Positions 51,060 to 59,215 of a stretch of 64,000 nt of DNA are shown in pieces; the stretch's first letter is position 1; every line of letters begins with the position of its first letter. The translations under genes were made by a program, and so were the position numbers. Below the pieces are notes generated by a model that had not been told where the DNA came from, made no database searches, and saw nothing but the letters and a program-made list of their open reading frames with translations. Origin of the DNA: Cryobacterium luteum (GTDB taxonomy: Bacteria; Actinomycetota; Actinomycetes; Actinomycetales; Microbacteriaceae); the NCBI RefSeq assembly GCF_900110125.1, contig NZ_FOCN01000002.1, positions 62,001 to 126,000 on the forward strand, in the 5' to 3' direction.

Positions 51060-51665
51060 TCACTGGATGCGCGTGGTGCGGCTGGTACGCACCCGGAAGC
51101 CGCCGCTGATCTGCAGCAGGGCGGGGATGCGCAGGCCGAGGAGGTCGTCGAGGGCGGCGAGCGCCTGCTCGACGATGCGCACGACATCCGTCGGGGAAGT
51201 GCCGCGTCGACAGGTTACCGAGACCTTCAGCACGGCCTCGCGCGCGACCCGGTAAGTCGATACGCGGGTCGACAGAAACTCGGGGTACTGGCCGAGGGAC
51301 TCCTGCAGCATGTGCTCGGCGACGGCCGAATCGACCTGGGTACTGCCCCAATCCGTGGTCTGTTCGCTGAGCAATCGGCCGGAATGGCCGTGGCCCTGCC
51401 GCAGAATGAAACTGAGCAGCAGGCCCACGATCGCCGACAGCCCGGCGAGGGCGACGATCCAGAGCCAGCTGTGCCCCGTTGCGGCAAGGGGGGTGACCTG
51501 GAGCCCGCCCGCGACCGTCGTGCGAACGCTGTCGGCGACCGCGCCCCAGACATTTGCAGTCGCGGGCTGCGTGGCGAGCAGGCCGGATAGGGCGGCCGCG
51601 GCGAGCAACAGCAGGCCGACCACGAGAACCAGGCTGCGGTTGAGCGCGCGATTGGTGTTGTTCAC
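51060..51665 (-). CDS. AmaP-like alkaline-shock membrane anchor protein
   Basis: 201 residues. Two membrane helices (SLVLVVGLLLLAAAALSGLLA and WLWIVALAGLSAIVGLLLSFIL) and a C-terminal Asp23-like region (STRVSTYRVAREAVLKVSVTCRRGTSPTDVVRIVEQALAALDDLLG). In Gram-positives AmaP ties Asp23 to the membrane. Last gene of a five-gene operon in which every junction is a 4-base overlap. Confidence 0.75.
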   Translation of the reverse strand: MNNTNRALNRSLVLVVGLLLLAAAALSGLLATQPATANVWGAVADSVRTTVAGGLQVTPLAATGHSWLWIVALAGLSAIVGLLLSFILRQGHGHSGRLLSEQTTDWGSTQVDSAVAEHMLQESLGQYPEFLSTRVSTYRVAREAVLKVSVTCRRGTSPTDVVRIVEQALAALDDLLGLRIPALLQISGGFRVRTSRTTRIQ

Positions 51666-52240
51666 GCGCCGACCTTTCCGCCGAGGGCTACGACCACCCG
51701 GGACCGCAGGGGTGGCTGCAGGTGTAGTCCGTCGAGCTGGCCGCGCACGGCGCCGAGTACGGTGTCCTGGTGAACCGGGCGCCCCGATGTCGGCACGAGG
51801 TGCACAGTGGCGAGTTTGCGAGAGATGCTCACCCGGGTGCTGTCCGGGTCGATCCCGCCCACTCGAGCGGCGCGCCCGGCCAGAGCGGATGCGATGACCT
51901 CGTCATCGACGACGGTCACCGTGCGTTCGGATTTGATCAGGTGCCGCGCGCGGCGACCCGGCGTCACGGCGACCGCCACGAGCACAAGACCGACCAGGGC
52001 GCAGCCGACGGCCAGACCGGCGAGCCACCCGACGGGCGCGGTCGAAGCGGATGCGAGACCCTCCGCGAGGTTCGCCGGTGCCGCCAGCACTGCCGGCTCA
52101 TTCAGCAGGTGCAGCACGATCTCGCTGCCGATCCAGCCGCACACGAGCATGATCGCGACGGCCACGGCGATCGCCGCGGCTGACCGCGATGAATGCAGTT
52201 CCCGCCGGCTGACACGTGCGTAGGTCGCTGTTAGGCTCAT
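51662..52240 (-). CDS. DUF6286-type membrane protein of the Asp23 operon
   Basis: 192 residues. Two membrane helices (AAAIAVAVAIMLVCGWIGSEIVLHLL; LAGLAVGCALVGLVLVAVAVTPG), then the domain RTVTVVDDEVIASALAGRAARVGGIDPDSTRVSISRKLATVHLVPTSG typical of DUF6286 in actinobacterial Asp23 loci. Overlaps both neighbours. Confidence 0.75.
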   Translation of the reverse strand: MSLTATYARVSRRELHSSRSAAAIAVAVAIMLVCGWIGSEIVLHLLNEPAVLAAPANLAEGLASASTAPVGWLAGLAVGCALVGLVLVAVAVTPGRRARHLIKSERTVTVVDDEVIASALAGRAARVGGIDPDSTRVSISRKLATVHLVPTSGRPVHQDTVLGAVRGQLDGLHLQPPLRSRVVVALGGKVGA

Positions 52241-52671
52241 CGCACGCGCCGTTCCGGGCTAACGTCCACTCCGGTGAGTCGCACGGTGACCCGGCCGATG
52301 TCGGCGCCGGTCAGCTCCCCGACGCGGCGTCGGATTTCGGTCTGCGACGTGGCCGAGCGAGCCAGAATGGTCCCTCCGGTGCGCGCGATCAGGGCCGGTT
52401 CGCGGGTGACTCGTTGCAGGGAAACGACGCGGATTGGGGTGCTGATCGTGAGTGCGAGCCTGCCGTGGTCGTCGCCGAGCTCCACGCTGACCTGGTTCGG
52501 CGTGACGCCGAGCGATTCGGCGGTGACCATGCCGACGATCTGACGCAGGGCGCGCGGCACGATGCGGGTGCGTCCGCGAGTGGATGTCGGGCTTTGGTCC
52601 GCCGGATTTTTCACCGGGGTGGCGCTGGGTGCGCCGAGAAACCAGCCCGCTGCGTCGGCCGTGGCGCTCAC
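52237..52671 (-). CDS. Asp23-operon protein, divergent Asp23/Gls24-like
   Basis: 144 residues. IVPRALRQIVGMVTAESLGVTPNQVSVELGDDHGRLALTISTPIRVVSLQRV and a C-terminal IRRRVGELTGADIGRVTVRLTGVDV repeat the Asp23 pattern: a short beta-rich region followed by a helix/strand end. More divergent than the first gene of the operon. Coupled by ATGA overlaps. Confidence 0.65.
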   Translation of the reverse strand: MSATADAAGWFLGAPSATPVKNPADQSPTSTRGRTRIVPRALRQIVGMVTAESLGVTPNQVSVELGDDHGRLALTISTPIRVVSLQRVTREPALIARTGGTILARSATSQTEIRRRVGELTGADIGRVTVRLTGVDVSPERRVR

Positions 52672-52862
52672 GACGACGAGCGCTTTCCCTGGAACGCTCC
52701 GATCAGGCTGCTCACGTCGAGCCGACCGTCGACGACCCGGCCCACCAGCGCTCCGACCAGCATGGCCACGCCCACGAACAGGAAGGCCCAGAAGCCCAGA
52801 ATCACCCAGGTCAGCGCGAGCACCGCTCCGACCAGCATTCCGGTGCGGGTCGCGGTGGTCAT
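52668..52862 (-). CDS. DUF2273 small membrane protein (64 aa)
   Basis: Two closely spaced membrane helices (GMLVGAVLALTWVILGFWAFLFVGVAMLVGALVG) followed by RVVDGRLDVSSLIGAFQGKR. This matches DUF2273, regularly found between Asp23 and AmaP genes. Confidence 0.85.
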   Translation of the reverse strand: MTTATRTGMLVGAVLALTWVILGFWAFLFVGVAMLVGALVGRVVDGRLDVSSLIGAFQGKRSSS

Positions 52863-53341
52863 CGGAGTGCGGTCCTGGCCGGTTCGACCTCGGCGTCGGC
52901 GTCGTCGCTCGGCAGGTGGATGTCTACGATGGTCACGTTCACCTCGGTGACCTCAAGACCGACCAGGTCTTCGATGGCGCTAATGACATTGGAGCGGATG
53001 TCGTTGGCCACCTGCTGCAGCGGCACCGGGTACTCGGCCACGATGGTCACGTCCACCGCCACCTGGGTTTCGCCGACCTCGACCGACACACCCTGGCTCA
53101 CGTCGGTGTTGTTCATCGCCTCGCGAATCGCACCGAGGGCACGAGCGGCGCCGCCGCCGAGCGCATGCACCCCGGCGACCTCGCGGGCGGCGAGGCCGGC
53201 GACCTTGGCCACGACGCCATCATTGATGACCGTCTTACCGGTGCCGAGCAGCGGTTCGCCGGCCAGCGCCGTGCCGATCGGCTCACGGTTGCGGGGGGAC
53301 TTGCTCGAGGACGCGGTGCCGTTGGTGTCGATGAGGTCCAT
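52859..53341 (-). CDS. Asp23/Gls24-family envelope stress protein
   Basis: 160 residues. The Asp23 signature is clear: KTVINDGVVAKVAGLAAREVAGVHALGGG, then GVSVEVGETQVAVDVTIVAEYPVPLQQVANDIRSNVISAIEDLVGLEVTEVNVTIVDIHLP. First gene of the operon and divergent from the ECF sigma gene over 129 bases. Cytosolic; likely held at the membrane by the AmaP- and DUF2273-type partners. Confidence 0.9.
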   Translation of the reverse strand: MDLIDTNGTASSSKSPRNREPIGTALAGEPLLGTGKTVINDGVVAKVAGLAAREVAGVHALGGGAARALGAIREAMNNTDVSQGVSVEVGETQVAVDVTIVAEYPVPLQQVANDIRSNVISAIEDLVGLEVTEVNVTIVDIHLPSDDADAEVEPARTALR

Positions 53342-53470
53342 CTGAAGAGCTCCTTAAAGTCTGGCCGGATGTCGATCCGAAAGCGGATTGTTACCTGTAG
53401 GACGAAACCTGTGCCATATTCGTCACGCAAAGATGAGAAAAAATTCTATCTGGTTCTCTGGAGGAGGGTA

Positions 53471-54046
53471 ATGCCCGGGACTCTGCGTGAGCAGGTCGCA
53501 TCGCCGCTCGCCGGGGCGACCGACCAGATGCTTGCCGACCGTGCAGCCGACGGAGACCTGCGAGCCTTTGAAGTGCTCGTGCGGCGGTACGGCCCGCTCA
53601 TGCGGGTCTACGCCGCCCGGGTTCTCGGCTCCAACGACGAGACCGACGATGTCGTGCAGGAGTCGTTCATCACGGCTTGGCAGCACCTCGGCACGCTCGA
53701 CGACGGCAGCGCGGTGAAGAGCTGGCTCATGCGCATCGTCAGTCGCAAAAGCATCGACCGGCTGCGCGCTCGCCGTCAACACGTCAACATCGACGACACG
53801 GATGCCCCGGCGCCGGACCATCATGCCCCCCACGCCCTGGCCGAGGCCGAATCGCAGACCGAGGCACTCGCCCGGGTGCTTGCCGCGCTTCCCGAGGACC
53901 AGCGCCGCTGCTGGACCCTGCGCGAACTTGCCGAGTACAGCTACGGTGATATTGCCGCCGAGCTGAACCTTCCGCTGTCCACCGTGCGCGGACTGCTGGC
54001 CCGGGCCCGCAAGACCCTGCTACGCGAGATGGAGGAATGGCGATGA
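53471..54046 (+). CDS. ECF sigma factor of the Asp23 locus
   Basis: 191 residues from ATG at 53471, with GGAGGA upstream. Region 2: RAFEVLVRRYGPLMRVYAARVLGSNDETDDVVQESFITAWQHLGTL and WLMRIVSRKSIDRLRARR (~30-103). Region 4: LARVLAALPEDQRRCWTLRELAEYSYGDIAAELNLPLSTVRGLLARARKTLL (~133-184). It is followed by an Asp23-domain gene through an ATGA overlap instead of a typical zinc anti-sigma gene. It probably drives one or both sides of the divergent locus; the promoter motif is not identified. Confidence 0.9.
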   Translation: MPGTLREQVASPLAGATDQMLADRAADGDLRAFEVLVRRYGPLMRVYAARVLGSNDETDDVVQESFITAWQHLGTLDDGSAVKSWLMRIVSRKSIDRLRARRQHVNIDDTDAPAPDHHAPHALAEAESQTEALARVLAALPEDQRRCWTLRELAEYSYGDIAAELNLPLSTVRGLLARARKTLLREMEEWR

Positions 54047-54690
54047 CCGAACTGACGCCGGCGAACCGGCGGTTCCTCGCCTTCGACCTCGACGACACCG
54101 AGCGGGAACAGGCCGGCCTGAACGGCCATACCATCGAGCAACTCAGCGACTACCTGGACCGCGGTCGTTCGCCCGCCGACCCGAGCATCGACGATTCCCC
54201 CGACTGTGACATCGCCCTGCGCGGTCTGGAGCGCCTGCGCCGATCCCACAAGGCGCTGCTCGAGCGAGACCTCGAACGCGAGTCACTGCGCGACGACAGC
54301 TGGGTGTCATCCATTCTCAAGAACATCACCCTGGAAGCCCACGCGGGCCGGGAGATTCCGCTGACCCACCCCTCGCCGACCGCACGCCTCGTCGTGACCG
54401 AGGGCGCCGTACGCGGCGTTCTGCGCGAGACCGGCGACCGAGTGCAGAACGTGTTCGTCGGGCGGTGTGTGCTGGTCGGTGACGTCAGTGTGCCCGGCAC
54501 GCCAATTTCAATCGCGGTCGACGTAACCGTATTCCCGGGGGAGAATATACCGCTGCTCGCCGAGCAACTACGCCACGCGATGTACGTCGCGCTGGGCAAA
54601 TACACGGAACTTGTCGTGGCGACCATCGACATCACGGTGAGCGACCTGCAGGCCCCGCCCGATGCATCCGCTCAGAACAAGGAGCACTGA
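54043..54690 (+). CDS. Asp23-domain protein coupled to the ECF sigma factor, candidate anti-sigma
   Basis: 215 residues from ATG at 54043, overlapping the sigma stop (GTG/ATG at 54037 possible). The N-terminal ~95 residues are charged and helical (TIEQLSDYLDRGRSPADPSIDDSPDCDIALRGLERLRRSHKALLERDLERESLRDDSWVSSILKNI). The C-terminal half is Asp23: ARLVVTEGAVRGVLRETGDRV, VGRCVLVGDVSVPGTPISIAVDVTVFPGENIPLLAEQLRHAMYVAL, then VATIDITVSDL. No membrane segment. Coupling to the sigma gene makes an anti-sigma role attractive but unproven. Confidence 0.75.
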   Translation: MTELTPANRRFLAFDLDDTEREQAGLNGHTIEQLSDYLDRGRSPADPSIDDSPDCDIALRGLERLRRSHKALLERDLERESLRDDSWVSSILKNITLEAHAGREIPLTHPSPTARLVVTEGAVRGVLRETGDRVQNVFVGRCVLVGDVSVPGTPISIAVDVTVFPGENIPLLAEQLRHAMYVALGKYTELVVATIDITVSDLQAPPDASAQNKEH

Positions 54691-55028
54691 TGAGCACGGT
54701 TCTTCCGTTCACCGAGCAGCTTGACGCGCTGGTGCGCCAGGTTCCCGGTGTCGAGGCGCTCTACCCGGCCGGCTCGATCGTGGCCGTCGTGCTCACCGCC
54801 ACCCTCGATGCGGCGGCGCATCGCGCGCCCGCCGCGCCGCTGGTGCACAGCGCGCAGCAGGCCGACGGCGTGCGGATTACCGCGAAGATCGGCATCGGCG
54901 CGGCCGAGTCCTCGGCCGAGGTCAGCGGTCGCGTGCACGATGCCATCGCCGAACACCTTCGGCAGGCCGGCGATCCGCCGGTGGCGCAGATCACGGTGAT
55001 CGTGGCCAGCGTGCGGCTGAGCGCCTAG
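54690..55028 (+). CDS. Small Asp23-like protein
   Basis: 112 residues; ATG overlaps the previous stop by one base. FTEQLDALVRQVPGVEALYPAGSIVAVVLTATLDAAA, then RITAKIGIGAAESSAEVSGRVHDAIAEHLRQAGDPPVAQITVIVASVRL, fits the second half of the Asp23 fold. Third gene of the sigma operon. Confidence 0.7.
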   Translation: MSTVLPFTEQLDALVRQVPGVEALYPAGSIVAVVLTATLDAAAHRAPAAPLVHSAQQADGVRITAKIGIGAAESSAEVSGRVHDAIAEHLRQAGDPPVAQITVIVASVRLSA

Positions 55029-55060
55029 CCCATCCCCGTGACCGGTGCTAATTTGCCCCA

Positions 55061-55642
55061 ATGAAGCAGAGAGAGATGTTCCTTCAAGCAGATGCCGCGT
55101 TGCGCTCCGTCATCGACCAGATCACTCCCGCGCAGCTCGACCGGCCGGCCCCGGCCGAGTGGTCGCGCAAACACAAACCGACCCTGCGCGACATACTCGC
55201 CTCCCACGCCGAGGACGAAGCCTGGCTGCCCGCGGTGCTCGAGGGGAAGACGATCGAGGAAGTCGGCGACACCTATCGGAACGATTTGCTCGGTGACGAT
55301 CCGATCGGCAACTACGACCGCATCAACGAAGCGACGACAGCCGTGGTCAATGGCGACCTTGACCCCGACAAGATCGTGCATCTCAGTTACGGCGACTATC
55401 CCCTCAAGGAAGCCTTGCAGCACACCGCCCTGTACCGCGCGTTCCAGGCCTGGAGCATCGCCAGGCACATCGGCCTCGATTACTCGTTACCCGACGCGCT
55501 GGTCGAGAACCTGTGGGAGCAGATCGCTCCCGACATCGAAATGTGGCGAGGTTTCGGCGTGTTTCCGCCCGAGGTGCCGGTGCCCGAGGGGGCGAACCGC
55601 GAGGTGCAGCTGCTCGGCAAGGCCGGGTACTGGCGCGAGTAG
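55061..55642 (+). CDS. DinB-like / mycothiol-dependent maleylpyruvate isomerase-type protein
   Basis: 193 residues. Four-helix DinB pattern starting QADAALRSVIDQITPAQLDRPAPAEWSRKHKPTLRDILASHAEDEAWLPAVLEG. The His of SHAEDE and the later ALQHTALYRAFQAWSIARHIGLDY offer metal ligands. C-terminal FPPEVPVPEGANREVQLLGKAGYWRE. Substrate unknown; a mycothiol S-transferase role is inference. Confidence 0.75.
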   Translation: MKQREMFLQADAALRSVIDQITPAQLDRPAPAEWSRKHKPTLRDILASHAEDEAWLPAVLEGKTIEEVGDTYRNDLLGDDPIGNYDRINEATTAVVNGDLDPDKIVHLSYGDYPLKEALQHTALYRAFQAWSIARHIGLDYSLPDALVENLWEQIAPDIEMWRGFGVFPPEVPVPEGANREVQLLGKAGYWRE

Positions 55643-55657
55643 CTCGCGCCGGCCTGA

Positions 55658-56143
55658 TTACTCGGGAGCAACGCCGTTGTAGAAGTGCTCGAACACCATG
55701 CTCGTGCGGGTTGACGCCACGGCGGGGTTGGCCGAGAGGTTTTCCAGTACGAAGTCACGCACGTCGTCGGTGTCACGCGCTGACAGGTGAATGATGAAGT
55801 CCTCTGACCCGCCCAGAAAGAACAGCTGCACGACGCGCGGCATCACCCGGATCGAATCGCGAAAGGCCGGGATATGCGTGCGGGCGCCTGCACGGATGCT
55901 CACGCTGATCAGCGCTTGCAGGCCGAGTCCGATCGACTTGGGGTCGACCAGGGCGGTGAACCGCGTGACGATTCCGCGGCTGACCAGAGAACGCACCCGG
56001 GAGACGCAGGTGGACTCGGCGATGCCGGCCGCGCTGGCCAGTCGGCTGTTCGTGGTGCGGGAATCCGCCTGCAGCGCCGCGACCAGGATGCGGTCGACCT
56101 CGTCGAGGGTTTCAATCACCCGAATCCTCTTCGCTTCTGCCAT
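55658..56143 (-). CDS. aldR: Lrp/AsnC-family regulator, AldR type
   Basis: 161 residues from ATG at 56143 with GAGGAG upstream. N-terminal HTH LDEVDRILVAALQADSRTTNSRLASAAGIAESTCVSRVRSLVSRGIVTRFTALVDPKSIGLGLQ, and RAM domain ALISVSIRAG...FLGGSEDFIIHLSARDTDDVRDFVLENLSANPAVASTRTSMVFEHF. Divergent from alanine dehydrogenase, as in Mycobacterium where AldR controls ald in response to alanine. Confidence 0.85.
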   Translation of the reverse strand: MAEAKRIRVIETLDEVDRILVAALQADSRTTNSRLASAAGIAESTCVSRVRSLVSRGIVTRFTALVDPKSIGLGLQALISVSIRAGARTHIPAFRDSIRVMPRVVQLFFLGGSEDFIIHLSARDTDDVRDFVLENLSANPAVASTRTSMVFEHFYNGVAPE

Positions 56144-56174
56144 CACAGATCTCCTCATCTCCGCATATTTCGTG

Positions 56175-56208
56175 GAATATTCTTCAAGTCTGGCAGATTC
56201 TACGGAAT
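56175..56208. promoter_or_regulatory. Candidate AldR sites between aldR and ald
   Basis: Two inverted repeats, GAATATTC (56175-56182) and ATTC-TACG-GAAT (56197-56208), have centres 24 bases apart, the multi-site spacing expected of an Lrp-family octamer. They lie within the 148-base divergent promoter region. Confidence 0.5.
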
Positions 56209-56291
56209 TTACCTAGCCGAAACGAATCAATAGCAGTCTTACGTTCACTACAGCCGAGTCGTTCGGCAGCAAACTTCGAGACGGAGCCCTT

Positions 56292-57407
56292 ATGTTGGTC
56301 GGCATTCCCACTGAGATCAAGAACAACGAGAACCGCGTCGCGATCACCCCGGCCGGCGTCAACGAGCTCACTCGCCGCGGCCACGACGTCATCATTGAAA
56401 AGGGCGCCGGACTCGGCTCGAGCATCACCGATGATGCCTTTCGCCTCGCCGGAGCTTCCATCGTCGACACCGCCGCCGAAGTCTGGGCCGCGGCCGAACT
56501 GCTCCTGAAGGTCAAGGAGCCCATTGCCAGCGAGTACCCGCTGATGCGCCGCGGACAGGTGCTGTTCACCTATCTGCACCTCGCGGCATCCGCTGAGTGC
56601 ACCGAGGCACTTCTCGCGTCGGGCACGACCGCGATCGCGTACGAAACCGTGCAGCTGCCCGACCGCAGCCTGCCACTGCTCTCGCCGATGAGTGAGGTTG
56701 CCGGCCGGCTGTCGGTGCAGGTCGGCGCGTACCACCTGCTCAGCGCCAACGGCGGGAGCGGTATTCTGCTCGGCGGTGTGCCCGGAACCCCCAAGGCCAA
56801 GGTCGTCGTGATCGGCGGCGGCGTCGCGGGCGAGCACGCCGCGGCCAACGCGCTCGGAATGGGCGCCGACGTGACCATCATCGACCTCTCGCTGGCTCGC
56901 CTGCGCCAGCTCGAGGCCCGCTTCAATGGCGAGATCCAGACGCGCGCGTCGACCCAGTACGAAATCAACGAGCAGGTGCGGGAGGCTGACCTCGTGATCG
57001 GCTCCGTGCTCATTCCGGGCGCGCAGGCTCCCAAGCTCGTCACCGACGCCATGGTCGCGTCGATGAAGCCGGGCTCCGTGCTCGTGGACATCGCGATCGA
57101 CCAGGGTGGCTGCTTCGAGGGCTCGCGCGCCACGACGCACGACAACCCCACCTTCGCCGTGCACGACAGCATCTACTACTGCGTTGCCAACATGCCCGGC
57201 GCCGTACCGGCCACGTCAACGCGCGCGCTGACCAACGCGACCCTGCCCTACGTTGTCGCGCTGGCCCAGAAGGGGTGGAAGAAGGCGATCGCCGAAGACG
57301 CCGCCCTCGCCCAGGGGCTGAACACCCACGATGGGCGCATCACCAACCCGCACGTGGCATCGGCGTTCCACGCCGAGCTGCTCACTGTCGCCGACGCGAT
57401 CGCCTGA
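56292..57407 (+). CDS. ald: Alanine dehydrogenase
   Basis: Interconverts L-alanine and pyruvate/ammonia with NAD. 371 residues, normal length. N-terminal VGIPTEIKNNENRVAITPAGVNEL and KVKEPIASEYPLMR; NAD-binding KVVVIGGGVAGEHAAANALGMGADVTIIDLS; C-terminal DQGGCFEGSRATTHDNPTFAVHDSIYYCVANMPGAVPATSTRAL. It is controlled by the divergent AldR-type gene. A hairpin terminator follows 13 bases after the stop. Confidence 0.96.
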   Translation: MLVGIPTEIKNNENRVAITPAGVNELTRRGHDVIIEKGAGLGSSITDDAFRLAGASIVDTAAEVWAAAELLLKVKEPIASEYPLMRRGQVLFTYLHLAASAECTEALLASGTTAIAYETVQLPDRSLPLLSPMSEVAGRLSVQVGAYHLLSANGGSGILLGGVPGTPKAKVVVIGGGVAGEHAAANALGMGADVTIIDLSLARLRQLEARFNGEIQTRASTQYEINEQVREADLVIGSVLIPGAQAPKLVTDAMVASMKPGSVLVDIAIDQGGCFEGSRATTHDNPTFAVHDSIYYCVANMPGAVPATSTRALTNATLPYVVALAQKGWKKAIAEDAALAQGLNTHDGRITNPHVASAFHAELLTVADAIA

Positions 57408-57419
57408 AGCGGGTAGCGG

Positions 57420-57448
57420 GGCCGGCATCCGTCAAGCGGATGCCGGCC
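57420..57448 (+). terminator. Hairpin terminator of ald
   Basis: GGCCGGCATCCG and its exact complement flank TCAAG. A 12-bp GC-rich stem without a T run. The stem itself is built of the common GGATGC word. Element B2 follows 28 bases later. Confidence 0.65.
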
Positions 57449-57476
57449 CTCATCGTGTCGGAGCCGACTTCTGAGT

Positions 57477-57570
57477 GGCTAATTCAGGAAACTCGGCGGG
57501 TTCGAGGCCCGGTGTGACCGAACTGGCGCGGCCCGAGTATGGCGGGATGAACGGATTTCCTGAATTCGCC
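57477..57570. repeat. Palindromic intergenic element, family B copy 2
   Basis: Ends GGCTAATTCAGGA and TCCTGAATTCGCC, matching copy 1 at 17549-17640. Inside, CTCGGCGGGTTCGAGGC and a later GC-rich half form another imperfect stem. No coding potential. Confidence 0.7.
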
Positions 57571-57625
57571 ACGGAATGTGGGCGGTTCGGTGTTCGGTAA
57601 CGGATGCTCGCGCCGCTGCCGGCTG

Positions 57626-58228
57626 CTAGTGGGCGACCGTGAAGCGACGGCGCTCGTGCGCCGGGGTTTCCAGCTCGTCGAGAGCGGCCACGGCGAAGTC
57701 CTGGGTCGAGATCTCGCTGCCGGCGGGGGAGTCGACGCCGAGAACATAGTGGCCGGTGCGCTCGCCCGGCATGATCTGCGGGGCCGGGGCCAGCATGGTC
57801 CAGTCGAGGTCGGTCGACGCCCGGTAGAGGTCGAGCACGGCGCTGAACGTCGACGCTTCAGCGTGATATTCTGCGGGGAATTCCGGCATGTCCTTGAGCT
57901 GCACGCCATCGACGCTCAGAGCTCCAGCGCCACCCACCACGAGGAGTCGTGAGGTCGACGGTGCAGCGACGATCGCCCGGTGCATGGCCAGGAAAGGATC
58001 GTGCGAGCCGCCCGTGCGGTCGGGGGCGACCGACAGCACGACGACGTCGTGCGCGCCGGCGATGGCGCCGAACGCTGCGCTGTCGGACAGATTCGCCGCG
58101 ACAGCGGTGGTGCCGTCGACGGCCGTTCCGCCGCGTGAGATGGCGGTGACGGAGTGTCCGCGGCGCAGGGCCTCGGCGGTGATCTGGCTGCCGACCATGC
58201 CGGTGGCTCCGTAGATTGCGATGTTCAT
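57626..58228 (-). CDS. NAD(P)-binding atypical short-chain oxidoreductase (NmrA/YwnB-like)
   Basis: 200 residues. N-terminal Rossmann motif IAIYGATGMVGSQI, then HDVVVLSVAPD, LLVVGGAGAL, LDWTMLAPAPQI. No YxxxK active site is obvious, as in the atypical SDR NAD(P)-binding group. Divergent from an HxlR regulator over 83 bases carrying an inverted repeat, so it is a likely target of that regulator, as with quinone or carbonyl stress genes. Confidence 0.82.
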   Translation of the reverse strand: MNIAIYGATGMVGSQITAEALRRGHSVTAISRGGTAVDGTTAVAANLSDSAAFGAIAGAHDVVVLSVAPDRTGGSHDPFLAMHRAIVAAPSTSRLLVVGGAGALSVDGVQLKDMPEFPAEYHAEASTFSAVLDLYRASTDLDWTMLAPAPQIMPGERTGHYVLGVDSPAGSEISTQDFAVAALDELETPAHERRRFTVAH

Positions 58229-58267
58229 GGGTATCCGTTTCTGTCAATTGAGGGGGATAAATCGAGA

Positions 58268-58282
58268 GTATCAAACAGATAC
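58268..58282. promoter_or_regulatory. Candidate HxlR operator
   Basis: GTATC-AAACA-GATAC, a perfect 5-bp inverted repeat midway in the 83-base divergent region, 30 bases before the HxlR start and 40 bases before the oxidoreductase start. The following GAGTACC may be a half-site. Confidence 0.55.
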
Positions 58283-58311
58283 TGAGTACCTCAACGTAAT
58301 ATACTTACCCG

Positions 58312-58680
58312 ATGGATACCTCCTTCGACGTTCTCAATAACGACTGCCCCTCACGCGTGGTGCTGCAGCGCATCGGCGACAAGTGGGCGCCGCTCGTCTT
58401 TCAGGCGCTCAAGGGCGGCCCGGTGCGGTTCTCCCGGGTGCGCAGTACCATTCAGGGCGTGACGCCCAAGGTGCTCACCCAGACCCTGCGCACCCTCGAG
58501 CGGGACGGCCTCGTGCGCCGCACGGTGTTCGCCCAGGTGCCGCCGCGGGTCGACTATGAGCTCACGCCGCTCGGCCTCACGCTGCTGGAGCCGCTCGACG
58601 CCGTGCGGGCCTGGGCCGAGGCCAATGCGGCCCATATTCTCGACGCCCGCGACGACTACGACGATCGCCAGTCGAGCTGA
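58312..58680 (+). CDS. HxlR-family regulator, probable thiol redox sensor
   Basis: 122 residues. Starts DTSFDVLNNDCPSRVVLQRIGDKWAPLVFQALKGGPVRFSRVRSTIQGVTPKVLTQTLRTLERDGLVRRTVFAQVPPRVDYELTPLG: the HxlR winged helix, with the single conserved Cys 12 used by HypR/QorR-type sensors. It faces a divergent NAD(P)-binding enzyme gene. Confidence 0.9.
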   Translation: MDTSFDVLNNDCPSRVVLQRIGDKWAPLVFQALKGGPVRFSRVRSTIQGVTPKVLTQTLRTLERDGLVRRTVFAQVPPRVDYELTPLGLTLLEPLDAVRAWAEANAAHILDARDDYDDRQSS

Positions 58681-58726
58681 ACGGTGGCGGCATCCGCTTG
58701 ACTGGCGCAGCGGGTGTGCCGTGCGG

Positions 58727-59167
58727 TCAGGCGGTCGCGGCCATCACCCGGTGCAGTGCGTCGCGCAGGGTGGCGAGTTCCGCCAGTGGAAGATTGAGAG
58801 CCTCGACGACCCGCGGCGGGATGGATTCGGCCACCGCGCGCAATGCCGTGCCCTGAGCGGTCAGGGTGATGTCCAGCGTGCGTTCGTCGGCAACGCGGCG
58901 CTGGCGACGAACGTAGCCGGTGGTTTCCAGCCGCTTCAGCAGGGGCGAGAGCGTGGCCGACTCGAGGCAGAGGGTTTGGCCGAGGCCTTTGAGAGTGCGC
59001 GGGCTCTCATCCCAGAGGGCGAGCATCACCAGGTACTGCGGATGTGTGAGACCGAGCGGTTCGAGAATGGGGCGATACAGCGCGATGACATTGCGGGAGG
59101 CGATCGCGAGCGCGAAGCAGACCTGGTTGTCGAGAGCGAGGGGGTTCTCGAGTGTTGCTGATGTCAT
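58727..59167 (-). CDS. OhrR-type MarR-family regulator
   Basis: 146 residues from ATG at 59167 (an ATG at 59194 would start inside the operator). ALDNQVCFALAIASRNVIALYRPILEPLGLTHPQYLVMLALWDE carries the reactive Cys 17 of OhrR. Its wing is LCLESATLSPLLKRLETTGYVRRQRRVADERTLDITLTAQG. OhrR senses organic hydroperoxides. The usual ohr gene is not next to it; the divergent gene encodes a small Cys-containing protein. Confidence 0.87.
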   Translation of the reverse strand: MTSATLENPLALDNQVCFALAIASRNVIALYRPILEPLGLTHPQYLVMLALWDESPRTLKGLGQTLCLESATLSPLLKRLETTGYVRRQRRVADERTLDITLTAQGTALRAVAESIPPRVVEALNLPLAELATLRDALHRVMAATA

Positions 59168-59197
59168 GGAGCGTTCCGTTTCGTATTCGTGCATTTA

Positions 59198-59211
59198 GTT
59201 AGTACACTAAC
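59198..59211. promoter_or_regulatory. Candidate OhrR operator
   Basis: GTTAGT-AC-ACTAAC lies just upstream of the OhrR gene and five bases before the start codon of the divergent small gene, so binding would block both. It is embedded in an AT-rich island. Confidence 0.6.
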
Positions 59212-59215
59212 AGTT

